Assembly: GCA_034189325.1 (NCBI GenBank) | Contig: JAXHUM010000077.1 | Coordinates: 57,334 to 121,333 of the forward strand | Length of the DNA: 64,000 nucleotides | From: JAXHUM01 sp034189325 | Lineage (GTDB): Bacteria; Desulfobacterota; DSM-4660; Desulfatiglandales; Desulfatiglandaceae | Direction of reading: 5' to 3' | In this document: positions 35,954-45,394 of the stretch, piece after piece | How the letters are laid out: each line of letters starts with the position of its first letter | Numbering within the stretch: position 1 is the first letter of the stretch | The notes under the pieces: model-generated | What the model was told of the DNA's origin: nothing | Seen by the model: only the letters and a program-made list of their open reading frames with translations | Database searches by the model: none | Program-made: the position numbers and the translations under genes

Positions 35954-36274
35954 ATGCTGGAAGAAATCAGAAAAGGCCTGCTTTCCGGTTTCGGGGCATT
36001 GCTTTTGACAAAGGAAAAGGTGGAAGAGGCGACTCGGAAGCTGGTGGAAGACGCCAAGATTTCCAAGGAAGACGCGAAGGTCTTGGTTGATGAGTTATTT
36101 GAGACCGGCTCACGACAGTGGTCTGAGATAGAAGAATCCTTATCAAAGACCCTTCGTAAGGGCATCGATAACCTGGATCTTGCCAGTAAAAAAGAACTCC
36201 ATGAACTCAAATCCGATGTTGGAAAGCTTGAAAAACGCCTTGAAACGCTTGAGCAAAGAATAAACAACAACTAG
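35954..36274 (+). CDS. phasin-like coiled-coil protein
   Basis: 106 residues: an N-terminal helical part (ILEEIRKGLLSGFGALLLTKEKVEEATRKLVEDAK-like) followed by a long charged helix ending in LKSDVGKLEKRLETLEQRI, a leucine-zipper coiled coil. This matches the phasin/polyhydroxyalkanoate-regulator type of small protein (PF05597-like). It is 9 bases before a UbiB-family gene, a pairing often seen in this group. AAAGGAGG precedes the start. No polymer synthase gene is in the window. Confidence 0.7.
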   Translation: MLEEIRKGLLSGFGALLLTKEKVEEATRKLVEDAKISKEDAKVLVDELFETGSRQWSEIEESLSKTLRKGIDNLDLASKKELHELKSDVGKLEKRLETLEQRINNN

Positions 36275-36283
36275 GAAAAGTGC

Positions 36284-37936
36284 ATGGATATCAAAACACT
36301 GGCGGGCCTTGGTCGCTTTAAAGACATTATCATGATCCTCATAAAGTATGGATTTCATGATTTAGTCGATCGCCTCGATATACCGGGGATCGGTCTTGTC
36401 AAGAAGGTACACAAGGTGGACCATGAAATGGGGACTTTCGAGAGAATCCGCCGTGCCCTTGAGGAACTGGGACCGACCTTTGTCAAATTCGGTCAGATAA
36501 TGAGTCTTAGACCGGATCTGCTTCCACATGGGTTGATCGATGAACTCAGCAAGCTTCAAGATGAAGTGGCCCCTGTTGAATTTTCACAGATAAAAGAGGC
36601 GATAGAAAAGGAGACCAAGCTGCCCTTGAAAGAGACTTTTTCTATTTTTGACGCCGAGCCTTTAGCAGCCGCTTCCGTCTCACAGGTGCATCGAGGCGTG
36701 TTGAAGAGTGACGGCCGTATCGCATCTATTAAGGTACAACGTCCCGGTATAAGATCAAAAATCGAGAAGGATCTGGATATCCTGGCGTCTATTGCTGACC
36801 AGCTTCATGAAAGGATCGCCGATCTGAAAACTTATGACCTGCCGAACCTTGTCCGCGTGACCAGGCGGAACCTTCTCCGTGAGCTTGATTTCAAGAGAGA
36901 AGCACGCAATATGAAGATAGCGATTTCCTATAGCGGTGAAGATTCGGAAATCTATATCCCTGAGGTGTATGAAGAGTTTTCTACGGAACGTTTTTTGGTT
37001 ATGGAGTTCGTCCAGGGGACAAAACTGAAAGATCTGAAGAAAGAGGACCTCACCGACCCTGAAACTTTGGCCAGACAGGGTCTGAAAGCCGCCATGAAAC
37101 AGATCCTTGATGACGGTTTTTTCCATGCGGACCCACATCCGGGGAATCTGTTAATCACCGATAAGGAACGTATTTGCCTCTTAGACTGGGGAATGACGGG
37201 TCGTCTTTCCGAAAGGGATCGTCACGAACTCATTGACCTTATTAAATCGATTGTGGACAAGGACGGTGAGGCCATAGTTCACGCCCTTTTACGCCTTGGA
37301 AACGCACATGAAACAATCAACCAAAGAGGTTTGGAAAGGGAAATTCTCGACGTCCTTGACGCTTATTATGCCGTTCCCATCAAAGAAATGAACATCGGTC
37401 ATTTGCTGGTGGCCATCACCGAACTGGTGAGGACATACCGTCTGAGTTTGCCTCCGGACCTCGTTATTGTGATCAAGGCCCTCGTCACTGCCGAAGGGAC
37501 GGCTCGCCTTATTTATCCTGATTTGGATGTCATCTCTGAAGCCGAGGGCTATATCTCCAGTCTAGCGTTAAAGCGCTTCAAACCCGAATCGCTTTGGCGC
37601 AGTTTCCGCTTTACCCTTTCTCAATTTCTGAGTCTGCAGAAAGAGGTCCCGAGCCGCATGGTACAGGTTCTCAACAAGGCAGGCAGGGGGGAACTCACCT
37701 TAGGGTTCAGGCACGAAAATCTGGACGGACTCAGAAATACCCTCGACAACATCACCAATCGCCTGACCTTCAGCATCATTATCGCCGCGATGATTATCGG
37801 CTCTTCAATGATTATCACGACCGGGCTTGGTCCCCTTTTGTTCGGATTCCCAGCTCTGGGTGTCATTGGATATCTCATTTCGGGGTTGCTCGGCCTTTGG
37901 CTCATCTTTAACATCATTCGGGGACGAAAATACTGA
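36284..37936 (+). CDS. UbiB/AarF/ABC1 family kinase-like protein
   Basis: 550 residues. It has the family motifs KFGQIMSLRPDLLP (KxGQ), AAASVSQVHRG (Ala-rich nucleotide loop), FHADPHPGN (catalytic loop) and LLDWGMTG (metal-binding). Two C-terminal transmembrane helices (about 500-548) anchor it. UbiB proteins are ATPases or kinases needed for quinone or lipid homeostasis. AGGAAAAG precedes the ATG. Probably co-transcribed with the phasin-like gene. Ends 100 bases before a strong terminator. Confidence 0.87.
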   Translation: MDIKTLAGLGRFKDIIMILIKYGFHDLVDRLDIPGIGLVKKVHKVDHEMGTFERIRRALEELGPTFVKFGQIMSLRPDLLPHGLIDELSKLQDEVAPVEFSQIKEAIEKETKLPLKETFSIFDAEPLAAASVSQVHRGVLKSDGRIASIKVQRPGIRSKIEKDLDILASIADQLHERIADLKTYDLPNLVRVTRRNLLRELDFKREARNMKIAISYSGEDSEIYIPEVYEEFSTERFLVMEFVQGTKLKDLKKEDLTDPETLARQGLKAAMKQILDDGFFHADPHPGNLLITDKERICLLDWGMTGRLSERDRHELIDLIKSIVDKDGEAIVHALLRLGNAHETINQRGLEREILDVLDAYYAVPIKEMNIGHLLVAITELVRTYRLSLPPDLVIVIKALVTAEGTARLIYPDLDVISEAEGYISSLALKRFKPESLWRSFRFTLSQFLSLQKEVPSRMVQVLNKAGRGELTLGFRHENLDGLRNTLDNITNRLTFSIIIAAMIIGSSMIITTGLGPLLFGFPALGVIGYLISGLLGLWLIFNIIRGRKY

Positions 37937-38038
37937 TGCGGAGCCCATTAAGGTAGAGGAGGGCATGGACAGGGAGAAAGGGGATGCCCCTCTGCCTGTT
38001 CCTTGCTCTTGGGCCGGCAAGTGGCGCCGGTGTTCAAA

Positions 38039-38067
38039 AAAAACCACGTCCAGAGGACGTGGTTTTT
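38039..38067. terminator. bidirectional rho-independent terminator
   Basis: AAAAACCACGTCC, loop AGA, GGACGTGGTTTTT: a GC-rich 8-base stem flanked by A and T runs on both sides. It lies between the convergent ubiB-like and thiolase genes and can stop transcription from both directions. Confidence 0.9.
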
Positions 38068-38091
38068 CGAGTATTACCAAGTTGACAGGGA

Positions 38092-39336
38092 CTATTTTTT
38101 CAAGATAGTAATCGCAAGGGCTCCTTCTGAATCACGGAGACTGCCTCCTGCATTCTGGGCTAATGCGACCTTGGCTCCTTGTACCTGCCGTTTGCCGGCC
38201 TGCTCGGTCAGATGCCAATAAAGCTCTACCACCTGTCTTATGCCTGTTGCCCCAATGGGGTGTCCCTGGGACTCCAGGCCCCCTGAGACATTGACCGGGA
38301 GCTTTCCGCCAAGTGTGGAATGTCCGGCCTCGGCAAAAGCCCCGCCTTCACCCATCGGGCAGAAGCCTAGTTTTTCCGTTACATACAGCTCTCCGATGGC
38401 AGTAGCGTCGTGCACTTCAGCCACGTCAACATCTTCGGGACCGATGCCGGCCTTTTCATAGGCCTTATTCGCGAGGTCTATGAGGACTTTGTCTCCTCCC
38501 TTGTCTTCATCTTGACCGCTCGCCAGGACGCATGCTGCAATTTCAACGGCATGGGGAGCATTGATTTTCTTCGCATAGTCTTCAGAACAGATAATCACCG
38601 CTGCAGCGCCGTCGCCGATAGGTGAACACATGGGCCGTGTGAGGGGCCAGGCTACTTCCGGCGCCGCAAGGACCTCGTCAATCGTCATGTTGGTCTGGTA
38701 CTGGGCGAGGGGGTTCATCGTGGAATGGAAGTGGTTCTTGGCGGCAATAGCGGCCAGCTGTCTTTGGGTTGTCCCATACTTATCCATATGACCTCTGGCC
38801 ATCTTGGCATAAACATCCATAAAGATGGTGCGCTGGCCCGATTTCTGCTTGCCTCCCTCTCCCTTAGCCTCCTGGGCCTTTTGAATAGCCTCCTCCTGCT
38901 TTCGGAAGTCCTCCATAATCTGAGGCAAGAGTTCAACGTCCATGGCCCCGGTAAAGGCTCCTAGGACCTTTTTTCGATCTTCAAAATACATCTTTTCCAT
39001 GCCGACGACCAGGGCGACTTCCATCTCCTCCAAGGCCACCATGGCCCAGGCCCCTCTCAGGGCCGTAGCAGATGAAGCACAGGCGTTTTCGACATTAACG
39101 ACCGGTATGCCGCCTATGCCCATATCTCTAAGGACGATCTGACCTCGAATAGACTCCTGACCTTGCAAAATCCCCTGGGAGGAGTTACCGACCCAGGCCC
39201 CTTCCAATGCCTCCTTTGAGACACCAGCCTCCTTAAGGGCACCCCCTACAGACTCCGCAACAAGAGATTTCAGGTTACGGTCCTGGAGTTTTCCGAATTT
39301 GGTCATGGAGCCCCCGATGATCATGGTTTTTCTCAT
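38092..39336 (-). CDS. thiolase family protein (SCP2-type)
   Basis: 414 residues, thiolase fold of the lipid-transfer/SCP-x branch. Nucleophile Cys86 lies in NVENACASSA, and HDATAIGELY and GGLESQGHPIGATG hold the other active-site residues. A stretch at about 140-175 (FRKQEEAIQKAQEAKGEGG) is an insertion. Such enzymes cleave 3-ketoacyl-CoAs, often branched or cyclic ones. AGGAGG precedes the start. Located after the second TRAP transporter on the same strand. A second thiolase is at 45395. Confidence 0.85.
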   Translation of the reverse strand: MRKTMIIGGSMTKFGKLQDRNLKSLVAESVGGALKEAGVSKEALEGAWVGNSSQGILQGQESIRGQIVLRDMGIGGIPVVNVENACASSATALRGAWAMVALEEMEVALVVGMEKMYFEDRKKVLGAFTGAMDVELLPQIMEDFRKQEEAIQKAQEAKGEGGKQKSGQRTIFMDVYAKMARGHMDKYGTTQRQLAAIAAKNHFHSTMNPLAQYQTNMTIDEVLAAPEVAWPLTRPMCSPIGDGAAAVIICSEDYAKKINAPHAVEIAACVLASGQDEDKGGDKVLIDLANKAYEKAGIGPEDVDVAEVHDATAIGELYVTEKLGFCPMGEGGAFAEAGHSTLGGKLPVNVSGGLESQGHPIGATGIRQVVELYWHLTEQAGKRQVQGAKVALAQNAGGSLRDSEGALAITILKK

Positions 39337-39554
39337 TTTTTTCCTCCTAATTATCTAATAATTTGAAATGGCACTCTACTCGTCTCTTTGACAGGCCGTT
39401 GGGCCGCTTTTCTGCTCCTTCGCCGTGGCTTCCGAGCCTCCGGCTGCTTGATAACCTTTCAACAAGTTCTCCAAATGCAAGGCATATCCGTTTATATATC
39501 ATACCTGTCACAAGAATTCATGTCCAATGACCGGGTTCTTGAGAGGTCTCCGTC

Positions 39555-40856
39555 TCAACGCATAAGACCAGGCAAGTACAGTGCAATAGAAGGGAAAAAG
39601 AGCAGAATTAAATTGCACAGGAGCAGGGCAGCAAGCATCGGGAAGACCCCTCGAAATATGGTCGCCAAAGGAACATCCTTAGCCACACCGTAGACCACAT
39701 ACACATTGACACCGACGGGCGGTGTAATGACCCCCATCTCTGTAACAAGGACAATCACGACGCCGAACCATATGGGGTCAAAACCAAGGGCCTGAGATAC
39801 TGGGAAAAAGATGGGGATCGTCAGCATTATCATGGCCAGGGCGTCCATGAAGCAGCCGCCAAAGAGATAGACGAGGATTATGATACCCATGATAGCATAT
39901 CCCGGGAGTGGTAAGTCGGCCACCCAGCCCGCAAGCTCGTAAGGGAGCCTGGTAATGGCCATGAAATGTCCAAAGATGACGGCGCCGGTGACAATGACCA
40001 TGACCATGCAACTGATTCTGGTCGTATCATTGAGCGATTGGAGAAAGCCCTTCCAGGTCAGTTGTCTCCTGATAAGGGCGATCACAAGGGTCAAGAAGGC
40101 CCCGACGGCGGCAGCTTCTGTGGGCGTGAAGATCCCAAAAAAAATTCCCCCCATGACCATGGCAAACAACGCCAACGCCTCCAGGACACCGGCAAAGGAC
40201 CTCACCTTTTCTTCGAAGGTGGTTTTTGGACCAGGGGGTGCAAGGGAGGGGTTTCTCAGTACCCTGACATAAATCGTTAATAAGAAGAGGAGACACAACA
40301 GGATGCCGGGTAGGATGCCCGCGGCAAAGAGCTTGCCGATCGACTGCTCGGTCATGATGCCATAGACAATAAAGATGACGCTTGGCGGGATGAGAATCCC
40401 GAGACTCCCACCGGCGGCAACCGTACCGGTCGCCAGGCCCATGTCATATTGGTATCTCTTCATTTCCGGGAGTGTCACTGTAGCCATTGTTGCGGCCGTC
40501 GCATTGGTTGATCCGGATATGGCGGAGAAACCGGCGCAAGCGCCAACAGTGGCCATGGCCAGCCCCCCCGGTCTGTGACCCATAAGCACATAGGCAGAAT
40601 CGTAAAGTCTTCGGCTGATTCCTGAGTGAAAGGCGATCTGCCCCATAAACACAAAGAGGGGGATAACGGTCAACCCATAGGAGGAGAACACATCCCACAC
40701 ATCTCTGGCCAAGAGGTTCAGGCCTGCCTGAAGATTGACCACATAGCTGAATCCAAGGAAACCGAGAAGACCCATGACAAAACCGACCGGCATCTTGGAG
40801 AACAGAAGGAGAATAAGGATAATAACGCCGATAAGTCCGATCGTTGTCAAACTCAT
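39555..40856 (-). CDS. dctM: TRAP transporter large permease (DctM), second copy
   Basis: 433 residues, about 12 hydrophobic segments, DctM family: KMPVGFVMGLLGFLG, GACAGFSAISGSTNATAATMATVTLPEM, LGILIPPSVIFIVYG and GVITPPVGVNVYVVYG. It overlaps the dctQ gene by 4 bases (ATGA), so translation is coupled. Substrate probably an organic acid. Confidence 0.92.
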   Translation of the reverse strand: MSLTTIGLIGVIILILLLFSKMPVGFVMGLLGFLGFSYVVNLQAGLNLLARDVWDVFSSYGLTVIPLFVFMGQIAFHSGISRRLYDSAYVLMGHRPGGLAMATVGACAGFSAISGSTNATAATMATVTLPEMKRYQYDMGLATGTVAAGGSLGILIPPSVIFIVYGIMTEQSIGKLFAAGILPGILLCLLFLLTIYVRVLRNPSLAPPGPKTTFEEKVRSFAGVLEALALFAMVMGGIFFGIFTPTEAAAVGAFLTLVIALIRRQLTWKGFLQSLNDTTRISCMVMVIVTGAVIFGHFMAITRLPYELAGWVADLPLPGYAIMGIIILVYLFGGCFMDALAMIMLTIPIFFPVSQALGFDPIWFGVVIVLVTEMGVITPPVGVNVYVVYGVAKDVPLATIFRGVFPMLAALLLCNLILLFFPSIALYLPGLMR

Positions 40857-41335
40857 TTATCAAAAATCCTAGTCACGTTTTCTATAAGATAGGCGAGAAG
40901 AACAAGACAGACGCCAGCCGCGGAAAAACCGATTCCATAGACAAAAGGATAAAAAGGCATTTGAAGAGTCATAGAGACTTCTCCTGTAGCGCGAAGATCA
41001 TTGGCATACAGAATGGATCTCCATGCGATCATGGAAAAAAGGATAAGCCCAAGCATGTTGGTAACCGACTCAATGTACCCCTGTATTTTTATAGAAAAGA
41101 GTTCAACGACAACACTTACAGCCACATGCCCTTTTAACAGGGAAGTGTGGGCCATGGCAAAGGAAACGGCCAAGGCCCCGAAAAAACAGACTAGTTCGTA
41201 CGTGCCGGGGATCGGCCTCCTTAAAAAGCGCAGAACCACGTCAGCGCAGGTAATAAGCATCATGGCTATAATGCTGGCCCCTGCGACCCAGTACAGTGCT
41301 CTGGCCAGTTTTTCAACGCTCTTTCTAAAATTCAT
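40853..41335 (-). CDS. dctQ: TRAP transporter small permease (DctQ), second copy
   Basis: About 160 residues with four hydrophobic segments; ASIIAMMLITCADVVLRFLRRPIPGTYELVCFFGALAVSFAMAHTSLLKGH matches DctQ. The ATG at 41335 is chosen because it leads directly into the conserved first helix; the longer frame from 41419 has an unlikely N-terminus. No ribosome site is clear. Confidence 0.85.
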   Translation of the reverse strand: MNFRKSVEKLARALYWVAGASIIAMMLITCADVVLRFLRRPIPGTYELVCFFGALAVSFAMAHTSLLKGHVAVSVVVELFSIKIQGYIESVTNMLGLILFSMIAWRSILYANDLRATGEVSMTLQMPFYPFVYGIGFSAAGVCLVLLAYLIENVTRIFDK

Positions 41336-41502
41336 GGGTAGGTAATTCCGTAGCGGTGCAAGATAGATTAAAAAAAAGTAGTGAGGCCTGCAGAATGGTC
41401 TGTTTCTGCAGGCCACCAATAGAGGCCGGAGCTTTCTCCCACGAAGCCGTTATCGTCACACAGGAGCGCTTCTCCAGCTGCAATACACGCACAAACAACC
41501 CT

Positions 41503-42501
41503 CTATTGCATAAGTTCCCTCACCTTCTGGACGTAACCGTTCCCGTTCTCGGTCTTGTTCGCATAATCCGCTATGACCGGTTCAACTGCTTCGCGCCACC
41601 GAGCACTCTCAGACTCGGAGAGGGGAATCACTTCATTTCCCAGTTTGAGAGTAAAATTACGGCCTTCCTGGTCTACGAGATCCCACACCTGTCCGTGGAG
41701 TCCCGAATAGATTTCACTGACCTCTTCAAAGATCTGTTGTACATCTTGAGGAAGGGCCTTCCACTTGTCCAGGTTCATGACGACAAAGAAGGTGGTTGTA
41801 TAGCCTATACTGTAACATTCCGTCGTGTATTTGATGACCTCTCCCTGTTTCCAGCCTTTGAGCACCTCTATGGGACCAAAAGTCCCTTCCACAACTCCCT
41901 TTTGAAGGGCATCGTATGTCCCGCCCTGGGGCATGGCAACAGGGACACCTCCGAGCGCCTTGACCACAGGTGCCGTGCCTCCCGTACACCTGATTTTCAT
42001 GCCCTTGAGGTCCTCGAGCTTCCTGACCGGTTTTTTGGTATGGAGTAGACCGGGTCCATGCGCGTGGAGATAGAGGACTTTGACATCTTGGAGTTCTTTC
42101 GGGTTAACAGCCTGAGCAAATTTGTGAGCCACCTTGCTGGCGATCTTTCCATCGGAATACCCCATGGGGAGGTCCACTGCAGCCATGGCTGGGAATCTGC
42201 CTCGTGTGTAGCCGAAAAGACTGAATCCTATATCTGAGATTCCCTTGACGACACCATCATAGCACTGGGGGGCCTTGGTAAGGGTCCCGCCTGGAAAGAT
42301 AGAGATTTGAACCCTGCCGTTGGTTCGTTTTTCGATCTCCTTTGCCCAATCCATCGCGGTCTTGGCCTGTCCATGGGTGGCTGGAAAGAATATGCTGTAA
42401 GTGAGTTTGATCGGCGCGGCGTCAACCCTGGTAGAGCCGGCTACTGCAAAGACTGTCCCAATAAAAAAAACCAAAAAAAACATAAAAATGTTTCTTTTCA
42501 T
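41503..42501 (-). CDS. dctP: TRAP transporter substrate-binding protein (DctP), second copy
   Basis: 332 residues with a signal peptide (MKRNIFMFFLVFFIGTVFAVAG, cut near VDA). The mature part has LTYSIFFPATHGQAKTAMDWAKEIEKRTNG and MKIRCTGGTAPVVKALGGVPVAMPQGGTYDALQKGVVEG, which contains the conserved ligand-binding Arg. GGAGG precedes the ATG. The ribosome site lies between two copies of a 13-base direct repeat. Substrate unknown. Confidence 0.9.
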   Translation of the reverse strand: MKRNIFMFFLVFFIGTVFAVAGSTRVDAAPIKLTYSIFFPATHGQAKTAMDWAKEIEKRTNGRVQISIFPGGTLTKAPQCYDGVVKGISDIGFSLFGYTRGRFPAMAAVDLPMGYSDGKIASKVAHKFAQAVNPKELQDVKVLYLHAHGPGLLHTKKPVRKLEDLKGMKIRCTGGTAPVVKALGGVPVAMPQGGTYDALQKGVVEGTFGPIEVLKGWKQGEVIKYTTECYSIGYTTTFFVVMNLDKWKALPQDVQQIFEEVSEIYSGLHGQVWDLVDQEGRNFTLKLGNEVIPLSESESARWREAVEPVIADYANKTENGNGYVQKVRELMQ

Positions 42502-42798
42502 CAAATATATCCTCCTATTCATCAAATATATCATGTTTGGCTAAAACCGCATAAAAGCAACTGAGATTTCGCAACAGACGATTGGACAGTCATCACCTCC
42601 CCTCTCTCTATGAAATCATAACTTATTTAAATGTCTTGTAGTTTTCAGTCTCATATACAACAAAAAGCCGATGTAAAACAAGAAAAATCCGAACCATCTC
42701 TTGTTGTTCGGGCAGAAGTCCCTAATTCTTCATATTAAAAAATAATCCGCACGTTCACAAGAAGTCCGGATAGAAGATGAGTTCTAAAGACTGGATAT

Positions 42799-43260
42799 CT
42801 AGAGGCAGAAAAGAATCAAGAAGATCTCCCACTGGACAACAAGGGCAAAGGGAATGATAAAGACTAGGAAGAGGGTTTTGACTCGGAGCCTTGTTCTAAA
42901 AAGGCGCATGTTTTTGGTGAATAGAACCAGCAGGATCGCTGAGCAGGTCATGAGATATTTTATAGAAAAGAACAACAGGGGTCCCTTTTCAAGGTAATAG
43001 GCCATAAAGGGATTCAGCTCGACAGCCCCATGACTGATAAGGATGAGCGTAAACATGGCATCCATGACACTCAGAGAAATAATAACAAGAATTGCCGCGA
43101 AAGTCTTGGGGCTGTGCCTGTCGATCCAAAGGGCCTTTTCCCTGTCTTCTTTTCTTCGAAGCATTCCCCTTCTGCCGGTCAGCCAGTATTTGCTGAATGC
43201 CGGTGCATTTCCAATTCTACGGTCAAGGCCTGATCGCCTTTCTTTTTTGGGGGTATCCAT
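42799..43260 (-). CDS. DUF5658-like membrane protein
   Basis: About 153 residues: a basic cytoplasmic N-terminus (KKERRSGLDRRIGN ... GRRGMLRRKEDR) and three or four hydrophobic segments; SVMDAMFTLILISHGAVELNPFMAYYLEKGP is the recognisable DUF5658-type signature. Function unknown. ATG at 43260 is chosen; a longer frame would need a TTG start at 43344. It lies alone between the TRAP and CoA-transferase genes. Confidence 0.6.
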   Translation of the reverse strand: MDTPKKERRSGLDRRIGNAPAFSKYWLTGRRGMLRRKEDREKALWIDRHSPKTFAAILVIISLSVMDAMFTLILISHGAVELNPFMAYYLEKGPLLFFSIKYLMTCSAILLVLFTKNMRLFRTRLRVKTLFLVFIIPFALVVQWEIFLILFCL

Positions 43261-43569
43261 GAGTATGCGAACAAGTGTCCCAGGAATAGAGGTTGTCGGA
43301 GATCGCTGATCATAGCTTCTGTTGTCGCATGGGGAATATTCCAAGAATTATGCCATTGCGGAATATAAAAGGCGAGACAGTTATATCCTGATATTTCGGT
43401 GAGTTATTTTTGTCCTGAATCAGGAGACATTGTCTGTGTAAAGTTTGATGCCACCTTCATCTGAAATGGACTACTGTTTTTTGGTAAAGGAATACTCACG
43501 TACGGCAAGGGCTCAAAGACGGACCAATTGAGGGGCGGCCGCTTCCGAAGGTCCGGGCTCGTCAATAGT
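43261..43569. other. non-coding stretch between DUF5658-like gene and CoA-transferase gene
   Basis: About 309 bases on the minus strand, between the end of the CoA-transferase gene and the start of the DUF5658-like gene. I see no terminator, repeat or RNA gene. Confidence 0.4.
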
Positions 43570-45354
43570 TTATTTTTCCGGTCCCTTGCCGAGGTAATAG
43601 CGATTAGGGTCGAAAGACCGCATCAACTCCAAATCAGACCTCTCTGGAGGATCGAAACAGGTTATCAGAGGGGACTCCTTGACATGCCAACCGCAATGGT
43701 CCTTTATTGTCTGAACGGCATCTTCGATAACGGTGTCTTTAAGACGGGGAAGGACCGACGTAAGGGTGAGCTCATGGTCGTCCCCCAGTTTTTCAAAAAT
43801 ACCCCGGGTGGTCACAAGGGCCGTGACCTTTTTCCCGGGCGAAGTCACGTAAGTCAACTCCTCCTTCAGGCGCTTTTTGGAGTGCCCCATGATAACCATG
43901 ACCTCTCGAGAGGAGCTGGCCACGTCATTGGCGCCTCCGGAACCAACGACAAAGGAACCGTCATCAGATCTTGTCGAGTTGAGATTGCCCTCCTTGTCCA
44001 CCTCAGCAGCCCCAAGGGCGCCGATACATCGATTTTGAGATCCTCCCAGCACTGTTCCAATGATCGTCTGTATATCAGCCACCATCTTGCAGTTTGGGAA
44101 GTTACGGTAATTAAAGAGAGAGGGATCCAACGGCTGAGGCACATAGCCGTAAAGACCGATCTCCGCCATCAAGTTGATTTCATACCCCTGCTTTCGAAGG
44201 TTATAAAAACAGAGCCACCCCGCCAGATTGGCGATCCCGGCGCCGACGAGCATGGTCTTGTATTGGTTCCTGAGGATCGTCTCGGCCAGTTTACGGCTCA
44301 GTGCCACGACCGACATTTCCACACTCGTGTAGGAGCTGCTCTTTGAGATCTTTTTAATACTCTTTATGTCGGAGCGCCATGTGTCAAAGTGAGACATACC
44401 CTTCAGATACATCAACCGTTTGTGTCCTAGTTTTTCAAGGTATTCTTCGTGACCATTAATGGACAAGACCCAATCGTCAATCCATTTGTCAAAGGATTCA
44501 TCGGTTTTCGCGGCCTGGTGCCCCTCTTCGACAAAATCATAGTCTTCACCGTAAAGGTCCATCCCTTTCATCCCTATTCGGCTCAGCCCGGCGGGGTGTG
44601 CGCCAAAAGGTACTTCCGACACGCTTTTCACATAGATCCCGGGAAGGCGAACAAAGTGATTATGCTCGCGGATAGTCTTTGAAGAGACGATTTTCTCTAC
44701 GGCAAGCACTACGCCCTCTTTACTTGCCATGGCTGAATGAAATTGCTCGGAATAGGGAGGCAGAAACAGGGCATTTCCCTCCTGATCGGCCATCCATCCA
44801 TGGAGTATTGTCACATCAGGGGCTAAGGCCTTGACCAAGCCTACCTTTTCATGTGAGCCAAATGGGTCGTCAATAGCAATAAAGGACTCCTTATTCTCTT
44901 CTTCCATTGAACTCCCCAAGATCGAATGGGTGGGGAAGAAGGGGAGTCCCATGGCAGCGGCCTGAAGCCTGAGAGGCAAGGAGAGTATGGACCAGTTTTC
45001 GATATCTAAGTGTCCCCTTTTAATGGCCCTCTGGACAGCCACATTGGGACTCGGTGAGTAATAAGGGTCACCGGCATAGCTGCATATGATCTTGGAGAAA
45101 ATCCTGCCTTGGATGGGTATCACGGCAGGTAGATTCACGGTGATAGCGGAAAGCTGGAGGCTCCCTTCTTTTCCCCAAAACTGACGAGCGATCTCATACA
45201 AAATGGCCGAGGGCCATCGCACCCCCGGCATGCCCATGTGCACCAACATGCCGGGCCTTATGAATTGTCTGACAGCCTCCGTCAGAGGCATGACTTTTGA
45301 TGGGGTTGCACTGAACTCCGGTTGAAACCATGGCTCCTTGAAATGACCAAGCAC
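43570..45354 (-). CDS. family I CoA-transferase (both subunits in one chain)
   Basis: About 594 residues, long enough for both alpha and beta halves of a 3-oxoacid/glutaconate-type CoA-transferase. The N-terminal half holds the CoA-binding part (FIRPGMLVHMGMPGVRWPSAIL); the C-terminal half contains LMAEIGLYGYVP, where family I enzymes carry the catalytic Glu, and VVGSGGANDVASSSREVMVIM. It would move CoA between an acyl-CoA and a free acid. The GTG at 45354 has AAGGAG upstream and is preferred over a TTG at 45375. Downstream of a thiolase gene on the same strand. Confidence 0.78.
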   Translation of the reverse strand: MLGHFKEPWFQPEFSATPSKVMPLTEAVRQFIRPGMLVHMGMPGVRWPSAILYEIARQFWGKEGSLQLSAITVNLPAVIPIQGRIFSKIICSYAGDPYYSPSPNVAVQRAIKRGHLDIENWSILSLPLRLQAAAMGLPFFPTHSILGSSMEEENKESFIAIDDPFGSHEKVGLVKALAPDVTILHGWMADQEGNALFLPPYSEQFHSAMASKEGVVLAVEKIVSSKTIREHNHFVRLPGIYVKSVSEVPFGAHPAGLSRIGMKGMDLYGEDYDFVEEGHQAAKTDESFDKWIDDWVLSINGHEEYLEKLGHKRLMYLKGMSHFDTWRSDIKSIKKISKSSSYTSVEMSVVALSRKLAETILRNQYKTMLVGAGIANLAGWLCFYNLRKQGYEINLMAEIGLYGYVPQPLDPSLFNYRNFPNCKMVADIQTIIGTVLGGSQNRCIGALGAAEVDKEGNLNSTRSDDGSFVVGSGGANDVASSSREVMVIMGHSKKRLKEELTYVTSPGKKVTALVTTRGIFEKLGDDHELTLTSVLPRLKDTVIEDAVQTIKDHCGWHVKESPLITCFDPPERSDLELMRSFDPNRYYLGKGPEK

Positions 45355-45394
45355 TTTCCCGCTTCTCCTTATCAATGATGTTGGTAATTCAGGT

